Origin: Antedon mediterranea
Taxonomy: Eukaryota; Echinodermata; Crinoidea; Comatulida; Antedonidae
Reading direction: 5' to 3'
Assembly: GCF_964355755.1 (NCBI RefSeq)
Contig: NC_092670.1
Location: forward strand, 16,927,201-16,987,200
DNA length: 60,000 nt
Shown here: positions 1-12,200 of the stretch, one piece after another
How positions within the stretch are numbered: the first letter of the stretch is position 1
Layout of the letters: each line of letters begins with the position of its first letter
Program-made: the position numbers and the translations under genes
The notes under the pieces: generated by a model
Seen by the model: the letters and a program-made list of their open reading frames with translations, nothing else
Database searches by the model: none
What the model was told of the DNA's origin: nothing

Positions 1-104
1 TCTTTGTCCTTTTTTTATTTTATATTATATTTTTATGGAGACAAAATAAATGAAATGAAAGTCTGTGTCATCATTTATATAAAGAGTGCTAGAGTACAAC
101 TTAC

Positions 105-212
105 CAACAAATAGCTTGTGAATAAACAATAGCAAGTACATTTTTAGGAATCTCAAACTCCATCTGACCCAGGGCTTTAGCAATGCCAAAATGAAAATAT
201 TTTGCTGCTAGT
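105..212 (-). CDS. TMC gene exon: TMC domain continuation (last exon in window)
   Basis: 108 nt encoding YFHFGIAKALGQMEFEIPKN and VLAIVYSQAICW. This matches the 'EFdIprNVLdlIYgQtlcW' region after the signature. The GTAAGT donor at 104-103 shows that coding continues beyond the window edge. Confidence 0.93.
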
Positions 213-3200
213 CTATAAAAAATAACATACAATTGTAATTAATTCAGTCATAATTAAACATTAAGTAGAACCCCTAATAAGAGGCCACATCCGGGACCCT
301 TAATAGGTGTGTCCACTTAATAGGTGTGTCCACTTAATAGGTGTGTCCCCTTAATAGGTGTGTCCCGTTAATAGGATTGGTTGTAGTGTTAACATATATT
401 TCCTCTCATTAATTTTATGGGAAAGTGTTCCCTTAATAGGTGTGTCCCCTTAATAGGTGTGTCCCCTTAATCGGGGTGTCCCCTTAATAGGTGTGTCCCC
501 TTAATAGGTGTGTCCCTTAATAGGTGTGTCCCCTTAATAGGTGTGTCCCCTTAATAGGTGTGTCCCCTTAATAAGTGTGTCCCCTTAATAGGGGTGTCCC
601 GTTAATAGGTGTGTCCCCTTAATAGGTGTGTCCCCTTAATAGGGGTGTCCCAAAAGAAAGGGGTTTCTCCTGTAGTAATCAAATTATTAATACATATTTC
701 AATGAATGTCTTGGTAGGGGTGATTTATTTCATCTTTACCATTCAGAAGTCCCAACTTAAAAAAAATGAAAGATCAGGAAGACTTTATAATAGCATGTAG
801 AGGATGCTATATTGAGAAAATGATATCCAATCATAGATGGCGCTATTCAAAAAAAGGCGTCAGCATCTATACCAAACAATTGGATGGAAGGTGATTTCCA
901 AGCATGACATGTGACTCAAATAATTATATATTCAGAATTATCAACCTTTAATTCGAATTAATATCTAAAAGTTTTAGAATTTTGATCAACTCACTTTCTA
1001 GGAAACTCCCAAAAGACTACAACTCCAACAACAGCAACAAAATCAGTGATGCAAAGTTTGTAAAACTGCTGGCCTATGTAAGTCTCCCAGCACTGTGGTA
1101 AAGAGACAACAAAAACAGTAATAAAAACAACAATTGGAAAATGGGAATCTCACTATTGATATAAACAACTTAAAGAAGCTAACTAATACACAAACATATT
1201 ATTAGATTATGTTGCACATGCCCAGAAATACCCCATCATTATGAACTGCAATTGGGACTATCCAAGCCTATATATAGCCAAGCTATATGACTATGGACTT
1301 CCTTCAATAGCCATTCTTTAACACCCAAGGCCTAACATTAAAGAGAAATGTCCACCAAAACAAAACATATCAATTTACATATATATTTACTATAAAGCTC
1401 TGTCTACACTATTAAACTAGTTTAATTAAACTAAACTAGACAAAAAAAGTGTGATTGCCCAAATATGGTAGTGGTATGCACAAATATGGTAGTGATATGA
1501 CATCATCATGTCCATATTTGACCACATCACATTTTTTTGTCACATAAAGTTTGATAGTGCAGACAAGGCTTAATAATATAAACAACAGACTCACCCTTAA
1601 TCCACTGCTTGAACAGAACCGGCAGGATTCATCTTTTTCGTTGTCTTCACAGATAATTTGAGGATAGTATGAAGCAATAAGCACAGCCAACGAAGCCAGT
1701 CGCAATAATACAGTTCTAAATGAATAAAAAGTATGATTATTACAAATGGTGATTTCTCTAAAGTATTGTATTTTGTTTGATCTACTAAACTAAACTACGA
1801 ATTTTACCTCATGTTTTCAATTACTTATGGAACTACCAAAATAATAGATTCAAAATGTGCTGTGATATAGTGAATATCATGGGAAACATTAAACATATTC
1901 CACTCATATGTTGATCTATTGATTTGTTGTTCTATTTACTATTTAGCCCTTCTTAAGCTCTGTTTACACTATCAAACTAGTTTGACAAAAAAAATGTTAT
2001 GTGCCCAAATATGGTAGTGATATGCCCAAATATGGTAGTGATATGATATCATCTTGTCCATATTTGGCCACATCACATTTTTGTTGTCACATAAAGTTTG
2101 ATAGTGTAGACAGAGCTTTAAGCTGTCTACACTATCAAACTTTATGTGACAACAAAAATGTATATGGACACAATTATGTCATATCACTACTATGTATATG
2201 TGGGCATATCACTACCATATTTGGGCACGTCACACTAGTTTGATAGTGCAGACAGAGATTAACACACTCTCAAACATTAAGTTATGAATAAATGAATTAC
2301 CTTGATAAAGTGAGGTTGATTTCAAACTGTGGACTGTACTCCTCAAAGCGAACGAGTACGTTGAATATCATGGGAATGATGGCATTTAATATAGTGATGG
2401 AGATGGAAGGAAGGTAGCTGATGATCAGTGATGCAAAGCCATTGCTTGTAATGGCTGACTCGTTTTCATTCTGTAAATGTGGACAGGGAAATATGCAATA
2501 TGACAGTGATCACAATGATAATGAATGGTTCATGAATGAGGCTTAAAGCTTGAAAAGCAATATATACCGATCTGCTGACATTATTATTTATATAATACTA
2601 ATTATCTATATAAATTACTAAAAAACGACAATGATATGGGTATTAATGGCTTGATCTCAATGGAGATACTATAAGCAATGAACATCTACAACAGCCAGAA
2701 AGAAGTGCTAGGCTTTCAGAAAACACTTTTCCTTCATAAGGGCTAATTATTATATGCGTTTAATAGTTATATGTTTGTGAGTGTGATGTTAGTAGTGGTG
2801 ACACTGTTAGCCGGAATTGACAAATTTATTTAATATCTGTTTTTTCAATAGAGAATTTAGTATTATAAGTTTAAGAAAATATAAATAAAGCAATACTTTA
2901 TCTTTTATTTAGCATTACTAAAGTAAGCTAACAAATTATAAATATGACAGTATTAAATGCATAGAATTATCTTCAAAATGTGCAGCGGCTGCTTTTAACG
3001 ACATATTCTACTGTATATAAGCATATAGCACATTTGATATACACATTGACTGATCTATAACAATTTTAAAAATACAAACTTAATTATAAGAAATATAAGC
3101 ATATTTTACAGCATAGTGTTATAAAAATATTGAAACTAGTTGCTTTAAAGATTGAGACTGACAATGTGAATTGGTATTACTTTTGTATTTGCTTAAAAAT

Positions 3201-6200
3201 GAAATAAGTGAAATAAGCTTACAGCAATGAGCAGATACTTACCAGTAACTTAAGTACAAGGAATGCAATGTTTGGAATTTTAACGATAATGGAAACATTG
3301 AGTTTATATTCAGTAATGAGTTTTTGTGCTATGAATAAAAAATTTTTTTAATAAAAAATGGTTTACAGTTTACCAAATAACTTAAAATAAAAATTATTGA
3401 TTTATTTTATACTAAACACAATATATAATAATAGGATAATTTGGTTTTAACATGGACTTATAAATAAATAATTTTATAGATCCATGGTTTTATTGTAAGC
3501 ATTTACTTATTACGTACCATTTAGACCTTTCAATAATTATATTGTAAACATATGAGATATAGAATATTAAGTGAAATTACCAAAACTGCCAACTCTGAAG
3601 TGAAGTAGATAAGATATCCAGCCCCTCCTAGGATCACAAATACGAAGAAATTGATGAGCAAACGAACAAGAAACAAACAGATTTTTTTACTGAATGTTCG
3701 TGACTCTCGTTTAAGAATAAGACGCTCTTCTTCCAAAGCACTCTGTTGATGATGAAAAAAATAGTGTTAAGTTTTATGAATAAAAAGATGAAATATTATT
3801 TTAATACACACGTTTTAAAACTTTATTGTTTACACTGTATATAGTTTATATAGTTAATTTATGTATTATAACCAGAGATGATAAGTGTCACAGTATAGGC
3901 AGGGAGTTGTACAACTCCCTGGTATAGGCATATGTTATATTGATTCGGTTCACGTTTGTGCACTTACCTATCTTTTTTTTAACCATTGTTTTATGTTTTT
4001 AAAGCATTGTCTACACTATCAAACTTTATGTGACAAAAAAATGTTGTGTGGTGCCCATATATGGACAGGATGATATCATATCGCTACCATATTTGGGCAC
4101 ATCAAACTTTGTCGAACTAGTTTGATAGTGTAGACAGAGCTTAAATCATGTTTTTTGTAATGTAGATTTAATTAGCAATAAAATAATAAGATTACTGTAA
4201 TTAATAGCAATATAATAAAACTCTTCTCAACATGACCTGTGTATTTCCTTTGAACAGAGCCAAAATCAGTCCTCATTATAATGGCGCCATCTAACATTCT
4301 CATAAATTTATTGTTCTAAAAATCCCGGCACAAACACACACAAGAGGTTACTTACTGTAAGATCATAATGAATACTACGATGTTTAAGATAAGCATTGTT
4401 GCCGTCGTTTAACGAGCAGTCCCAACTTCCAAATACTTTGTTACAATATTTATAGTAACGGTCTTCCTGATTGGCTAGATTCTCTTTAAACCCCTGGCCA
4501 GTGCTTTTAGGAGGAAGTAAATAAAAAATAAAACATTATTACAAATGACACAAAGGTTAACAATTGATTTCACTTGTTAACATACCCCATAGAGTTAGAA
4601 AGTGGAGAAAAACAAACTATGACCTCATAGAAATTACTATCTCTATGGTAACAAATAGAATTATATTTTATGTGCTCTTGAATAGCTACACTATAGAAAG
4701 TGTGTGAGAGTGAGAGTATTCAATTTTCAACAACTTAAGTACAAATTATGCTTAAGCTCTATCTACACTATCAGACAAATAAAAGTGCTCAAATATTGTA
4801 GTTTTATGCTTAAATATGCTAGAGCACATCACATTTATTTGTCACATAAAGTTTGATTGATAGTGTAGACAGAGCATTTGTCCTCTACTCTAATGCAAAA
4901 TATAATACAGTCGACTACCCAAATACAAGATTTTCTTAAACTCTGTCTACACTATCAAACTTTCCACAAAAAATTGATAGTGTAGACAGAGTTTAAAAAT
5001 GGTAACTCTCCCACAACCAGACATTTTGGTCCCAAATTATCATTTACAGTACTATTAAAAAACCATTTGGAATACTAGAATTTATGGAGAGTTGACCGTT
5101 AAAATTAACTTACTATCGAACCATCAGTAAAAGACTGAGAATAAAATAGCTGATGGAGACCAAGAGGTAAGCCAAAGGAAGGTTGTAAGTGTGATCTGTG
5201 TTGTCACTGATACTTAGATTAGATGGTATATAAAAACCATAGAATAACGCTGTCTGTTCCATCCAACCCTGCAAGATATAAGGCAACAAATCAATGAAAC
5301 AAGCAATAGTAAACAATAATAGTCAAACTAATGTAACCTTATCAATAAAGACAGTCATACATTTCAAATGCATTACTTATTCCTTGCACCACAGAGGAAT
5401 TATTTAGATAAAACAAAAGAATAAATAAATAATTCCTCCAAGCTATTAAAGAGGGAACATCAATTGATATTTTTAAAGAAAGTCTAAGCAACATCTTTTT
5501 ATTTTGGCAGGATAGGATAGACAGGTGTCTTTTTCACTTCGAGCTCCTGTGAAAACTGTTCCGGCGAACTTTTATATGGGAGCTTCAAAGTGCTGGAGAA
5601 CGGAGCGGTGTAAATGGTTCCTCTGCTTTTCTTCCCTTTTTGGTTATCTTAGAATATCTTATGGATCATTTTTGTGTGTTGGATAGCATTGTATTAGGAG
5701 CTATATAAGACCATTATTATGTAAATTTAATTGAAATGTTTTGATGTATCAGAAGAGCATTACTGAGATGGCTACTATACTAAAAGAAAACTACAAATAA
5801 GTAAACTTACTACAGTAATCAATCAGTATCAATCCCAACTTATGAATCAATTTTCTATTCAATTTATTGATAGATCAATAAACCTCAATCAATATGTTGA
5901 TCAAATAACATAATTTTATTTTTGTGAGAAACTATGAATGCATAGGTTTGTTTGAATAAATTTAATCATCATATCTTTTATATTTCTGGACTTACGGTTC
6001 CTTCGAAGAAGTCAAGTAGTAATTGAATTCCAGAATCATTAGATACACTACTTTCATAAAGTACATCACAAACTACAGAGAGAAAAAAAAGAAGATTAAT
6101 TATAACTTTTTTTTCTCTTTTTTTAATATAATTTAATCAATCAATTACTCATAAACACTACACAACATTGAAGATATGTATTCATAACTTGTGACTTGTT

Positions 6201-9200
6201 TTATATGAAAAACTAAAAATAACCAGAGATAATAAGAACAGCCAGATGAGTTCTCTTAGGCAAAAACAAATAATAAAATCAATACATAACAGATGATACT
6301 CATAATTATTTTGATAATACTATAAAAGTTGTCTGTATATAATCAATATAGTTAACCTGGAAAAATATTACAAGACCCAATTATCTTGTGTGGAACTAGG
6401 AATATTTTAATATTTGCTCATCATCATAATCTGGTCCAATATAATATTAATAGTATAATCGATAATGGAGATAAACACGATGCTTGTGGTTAGATTATTG
6501 AAATTATTATAATGGTAGGAGGATTTTTTTCCTAATTCTAAAACTCTAAACTAATACTTACCATCATTTTCAACATTGCTATTACTATTTAAAGCAACTT
6601 GAGGGATGACGACAAACAAGAACATGAGAAGGAAAATGTAGATGTTAAGAAACATCATCCATTTTAGAAATACAAAATAGGAAACAACAGCTGTACCAAA
6701 CTTTCCTGAAAAAACAAACAACTGTTTTAAAAAAGGTTTTCTTGTTAATGGTCATAAAAAGTAACATAGATTCTAAATTTTTGCTTTGAATTGACTGTTA
6801 CAGCTCTTCTGTGTAAATTAGCCTTACATTAGTTAGCAATAACCATGTTTTCAGTTGCACAAATTACCTATGCTACAAAAAATGATTTTCTTTCAACTGA
6901 GTTTTCTTCTCTTTCTTTTCTTCAACAACCAATGAAAATTAAAAACGTCAAACAAAATAGAAACATTTCTTGACTCTCATATATTTACCTTCGACCTCTT
7001 TGATAGATGACCTCCAGAGTTCAAACCAAAGCAACCCATCTGATACTTTAAACTTCAAACGTTTCCATTGCTAAGGCAATTAATCATTAAAAAAATGTAT
7101 TTGAAGTTTATAATGAAGTTTGTGTGTGTTAATCTTAACATATCGTCATCGCTGCCCAACCATCATTTATCATCATAATCTGATCATCCTTATTCATCCA
7201 TCATAATCTGATCATCCTTATTCATCCATCATAATCATCATCCTTATTCATCCATCATAATCATCATCCTCATTCATCCATCATAATCATGATCCTTATT
7301 CATCCATCATAATCATCATCCTTATTCATCCATCATAATTATCATCCTTATTCATCCATCATAATCATGATCCTTATTCATCCATCATAATCATCATCCT
7401 TATTCATCAATTATAATCACCATCCTTATTCATCCACCATAATCATCATCCTTATTCATCCATCATAATCATCATCCTTATTCATCCATCTTAATTATGA
7501 TCCTTATTCATCCATCATAATCATCATCCTTATTCATTCATCATAATCATCATCCATATTTATCCATCATAATCATCATCCTTATTCATCCATCATAATC
7601 ATCATCCTTATTCATCCATCATAATCATCATCCTTATTCATCCATCATAATTATGATCCTTATTCATCCATCATAATCATCATCCTTATTCATTCATCAT
7701 AATCATCATCCATATTTATCCATCATAATCATCATCCTTATTCATCCATCATAATCATCATCCTTATTCATCCATCATAATCATGCTCCTTATTCATCCA
7801 TCCTAATCATCATCCTTATTCATCCATCATAATCATCATCCTTATTCATCCATCATAATCATCATCATCCATATTTATCTATCATAATCATCATCTTTAT
7901 TCATCCATCATAATCATCATCCTTATTCATCCATCATAATCATCATCCTTATTCATCTATCCTAATCATCATCCATATTTATCCATCATATTTAATCATC
8001 ATCCTTATTCATCCATCATAATCATCCTCCTAATTCATCCATTATAATCATCATCCTTATTCATCCATCATAATCATGCTCCTTATTCATCCATCATAAT
8101 CATCCTCCTTATTCATCCATCATAATCATCATCCTTATTCATCCATCATAATCATCATCCTTATTCATCCATCATAATCATCATCCTTATTCATCCATCA
8201 TAATCATCATCCTTATTCATCCATCAAAATCATCATCCTTATTCATCCATCATAATCATCCTCCTTATTCATCCATCATAATCATCATCCTTATTCATCC
8301 GTCATAATCATGATTATAATAAACATACCCGGCTCATTTCAAATCGCCATGCTTTAAATCCAGTATCTGCTTTTAGTTTTGTTGCTCCATATTTACGTCT
8401 GAAATGATAAAATCATTGTTATTTTATGGTAAACAATCAGCATCAAATTGAGTTGGTTCTCTATCCTACACCTCAAACAAACAGAAGTAAATAAATATAG
8501 TAATATTTTTCATTCATATCTTACTATATATATTTTATTTAATTAAGTTTATGTACAAACCCAAAAAAAATATTAGAGCAGTAGACAAACATCCACTCAG
8601 CAATTTCTTTCTCGAAATATTTACATGAAATTCACTAGTACTGCATATTATTAACTAACTGTCAAATACACAGTTGAAATGGAGAACCCTAAGCAAAAAA
8701 CTAACATACTGTAAAGATGCTAACTCCCACCTTAACTGTATCTTAGGAGAGAATTTAATTGTTTAATTTTGTATGTTTGATGCTTATTTTTAGTCGCATG
8801 CAACGCGACTCTACAGCTCACTATGTCGGTCGTTCGGTCTGTAAACCCTAACTTGAGCACGAACTGCAGCCATGTATATGACCTTGTTCACGAATGGTAG
8901 GGAATACTGTCTTAGTAATCTAAACTCCGAGTTCTTTAAATCAATAATGAATTGAACGTTAAACAAATCTTTTTATATCACAAATGTATTTACCATGGTT
9001 ACGCTATTGTTTAATTTACGTATAAACGGAGGAAAACGCTTAATTCAAGTACGTTCATCTAATTAGGGTAATTTTCAATTGTCGATGTTGTAAAGCAGAC
9101 TTGAATTTCTAAATAGTACTACTTTATAAAATTTGATTTGGATAAATTAATGTAAACTAAGAATTCTAGATTATTGCCCCCCCCCCCCCAACAACCTGAA

Positions 9201-12200
9201 AAATATAGATTAATATAATATAATAAACTTTGAATAAGCCATTTTGCAGTTAATCACTTTTTGTAGATTGCTAATTACAAACACTAAAACTGGAATTCAA
9301 ACAATCTAACAATAACGTTCAAATATTAACCAAAAAAAAAAATTGTTCTTTCTATTATATCATGCTATATCTATGCACATTCAATAATGTTAACATTTAC
9401 AGTTTTCATAATATTAATAAAGATATTTTTGTAATGGTAACTAATTCAGGAAGCTATCTTCACACAATTTTCATAACGATCAATACAACTTGATTAAGTC
9501 AAATATTTTCTAGATTAAAGGCATTAATTCATTCAATGTTGGCATAGAAACAGAAATAAATATTATTGTTGTTGCTTGCAGCTTTCAAAGAAAGCCATCT
9601 GTAAGTAATGAATGCTCACACAAAGCTGTTGTTAAATTGTTAGATATGAAGGTCCTCACATATAATATGAAGGTACTGAAGGACTGCTGTGATTTTATGA
9701 CCCTATTTGTATCACAATCATATTGTACAATATTATTATACAAGTTGTATTAATCAAAGGGTTTACATTTTTGTCAACGTCATCCATACTATTAATAATT
9801 GATCACATATTGTACTGTATTAAGACTATATTAAACTTTTAAACAAATTTTTACCAATTGTTTTAAAATTTGTAATTTAGTGTTTTATGCATTTTTATTG
9901 TATTGTAACTTCTAAATTTTTAAAACTTAAGTTTTGTGCAATATTGTGTGTGTACTCTGTTTTTTAAAATATTTTATATTCATCTGTTATTATCGTATTA
10001 ATATTTGAAAATCTTTAAGATGAATTTTTATTATGATAATGGACAAATAAAGCATTTCAGTATTCAGTATTGGTTTTAGGTATAGTATTGACTTGAGCAC
10101 TAACTGGTTTGTGAAAAGTAATTGTTTAAAGGTTTGTATGGTAAATAAACACTAGTAACGTTATGCCTGAGGTTCACCATGTGTTTGTAATGTAAGAGGA
10201 AAGAAAAGAAAGAAAGAAACGAACGTCTTCAAAAGAAAAGTACTGTAAGCCTTAATAAATAGGATTTTTTGTTGATTTCAAATGTAACAACAAAGCATGC
10301 TCAATGGTGTGTGAATTCACTACTAGGTGGTACACCTTAACAAAAGCTAATTTCCATAACACAAGATTTTGTTGTCTAATCATTGCTTCATTGATTTCAA
10401 AAGAGGGATTCTTTAGAAAACCGAATACACAAGAATTTGTGTACATTTGATAATTTGCATGAAAATGGATCCTAAAGTATTTATAGTAACATCATTCGAT
10501 ACCATTAACTTGTGGGTGAATCACTATGAAAGTGCCTGTAGTGTAAATCAATATCATTGACTTTTCAAAGAACTGAGAATATGTTTTTTTTAAAAAATAA
10601 GATCAAACCTGACATATCCACAGTTTGCACATGGAGTATAAAATATGTATGATTACAACTGACACTGTTTACCATTCTCTTTTTGCTTAGAAATATAAGT
10701 GACATTTGATATAAAGATCAATTTCCATTAACAATTTGTTATAAGTTACTGTAAGCTCATGGGATGCATAATCGAATGGGGATCCTTTTAGTTTATTTAC
10801 TTAAATTGTATTTATTAGTTACTGCATAATGTTATTGAACACATATCCCACTAGAGGGTAAAAATTAAAATATTTTTTACTCTTATTTTTATAAGAAAAC
10901 TGAAAGAAACAAACTATAACTAGAGGGTACTCCGAGAGTACAAACCTCCGGCTACTGTAAAATTCCCCTACATAAAATTCCCCCCGAAAATGGTTACATT
11001 TTCTTTATTAGTTCTAAAGTGTAAATAGGCTAACTGCACACTACAAAGTAGTGGATGAGAGTTTGGTGTAATGGTTATGTATCCAGCCTCTCACAGTTGA
11101 GGTCTCTGGTTCAAGTCCAGCTGAGGTTTTTTATTATTTGTTATTTTTTTTTTGTGGACCTTGATCTTTAACCCTGACCCTTCAAAATGTAACCACATTT
11201 ATATGATGAGTCATTGATCATTGTGGCTAAGTTTGGTGAGAATTGGATAAAAACTGTGGTCTCTAGGCAGTAAAATAGTTTTTTGTTAGTTGTGACCTTG
11301 ACCTATGACCTTTTCCCCTCAAATTCGAACTCGTCTGAGCTTTTGAGGCATAGATCATTGTGTCCAAATTTGGTGAGAATCGGATGAAAACTGTGGCCTC
11401 CAGGCTGTTCACAGACACACACACAAACACACACACACACAAACATACAGGGGTGAAAACATAACCTCCATGGCGGAGGTAATAACATTATGATGCAGTA
11501 TTTATATAAGGTCCAGTATATGAGAAAGTGAATATACAGTAGTTGCATTTCTAGTGTAGTAGCTTGGATTAGTCTGTCAATCAATCAACAGTGTAATTTG
11601 GTACAGTAGTATTTCCTAGTCAGAAATTGGCACTCATTTAAACACAGAACTCATTAGTATGAGCAGGGAGTTGTTATTTTACAACTCCCTCAGGGTATGA
11701 GAGGATTGTTTTCTTAAGTGTAAACACTAACATTTATAACATGTGGATCATAATGATTATGATATAATTAGAATAGTAAAGGCTTTTAATGTCATATTAT
11801 ATTACATGTAGTTTACAATATTAAAGAAAAAGCTGTAAACTCAGCCTACTGTAGTTACTGTATAATTAAATTAAAACACATTTTTTAAATGTAGTAAATA
11901 CAAATAGAATTCTGTTCACTTATTGGGTATTGCTACACTGCACAATACCCACCGAATATCAATCATTACTAATAAAAGTATGTGCATAATATGTAAATTA
12001 CATTTGCATAACTCCAGATGTGAAGACTATTTTATTCAAGGACTTAATAAAAAAATGTTGTTTTAATTCCAACCAAAATATGTTTACAAAATATGAAATG
12101 TTATAATTGATATAAATTAGCTGTATTGTTGTCTATACCGAAATTAATAAAATAATACTTAAAGACCCTTTCCCTGCAATTTTGGACGTTTTTTGGAAAA

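Noticed and set aside
3243-3328. Exon-like stretch on the minus strand (AG acceptor, GTAAGT donor) encoding QKLITEYKLNVSIIVK in one frame
   Set aside because: Its 86 nt do not match the phase of the preceding exon, which ends in phase 0. The exons at 3581-3742 and 2301-2470 join directly in frame with normal TMC spacing, so it is probably a cryptic or skipped exon.
297-8312. CRISPR-like interpretation of the regular arrays
   Set aside because: Units are directly adjacent without unique spacers, in a spliced eukaryotic gene; they are satellites.
11303-11584. 93-codon minus ORF with a Val-Cys repeat
   Set aside because: Translation of a CA microsatellite inside a SINE-like element.
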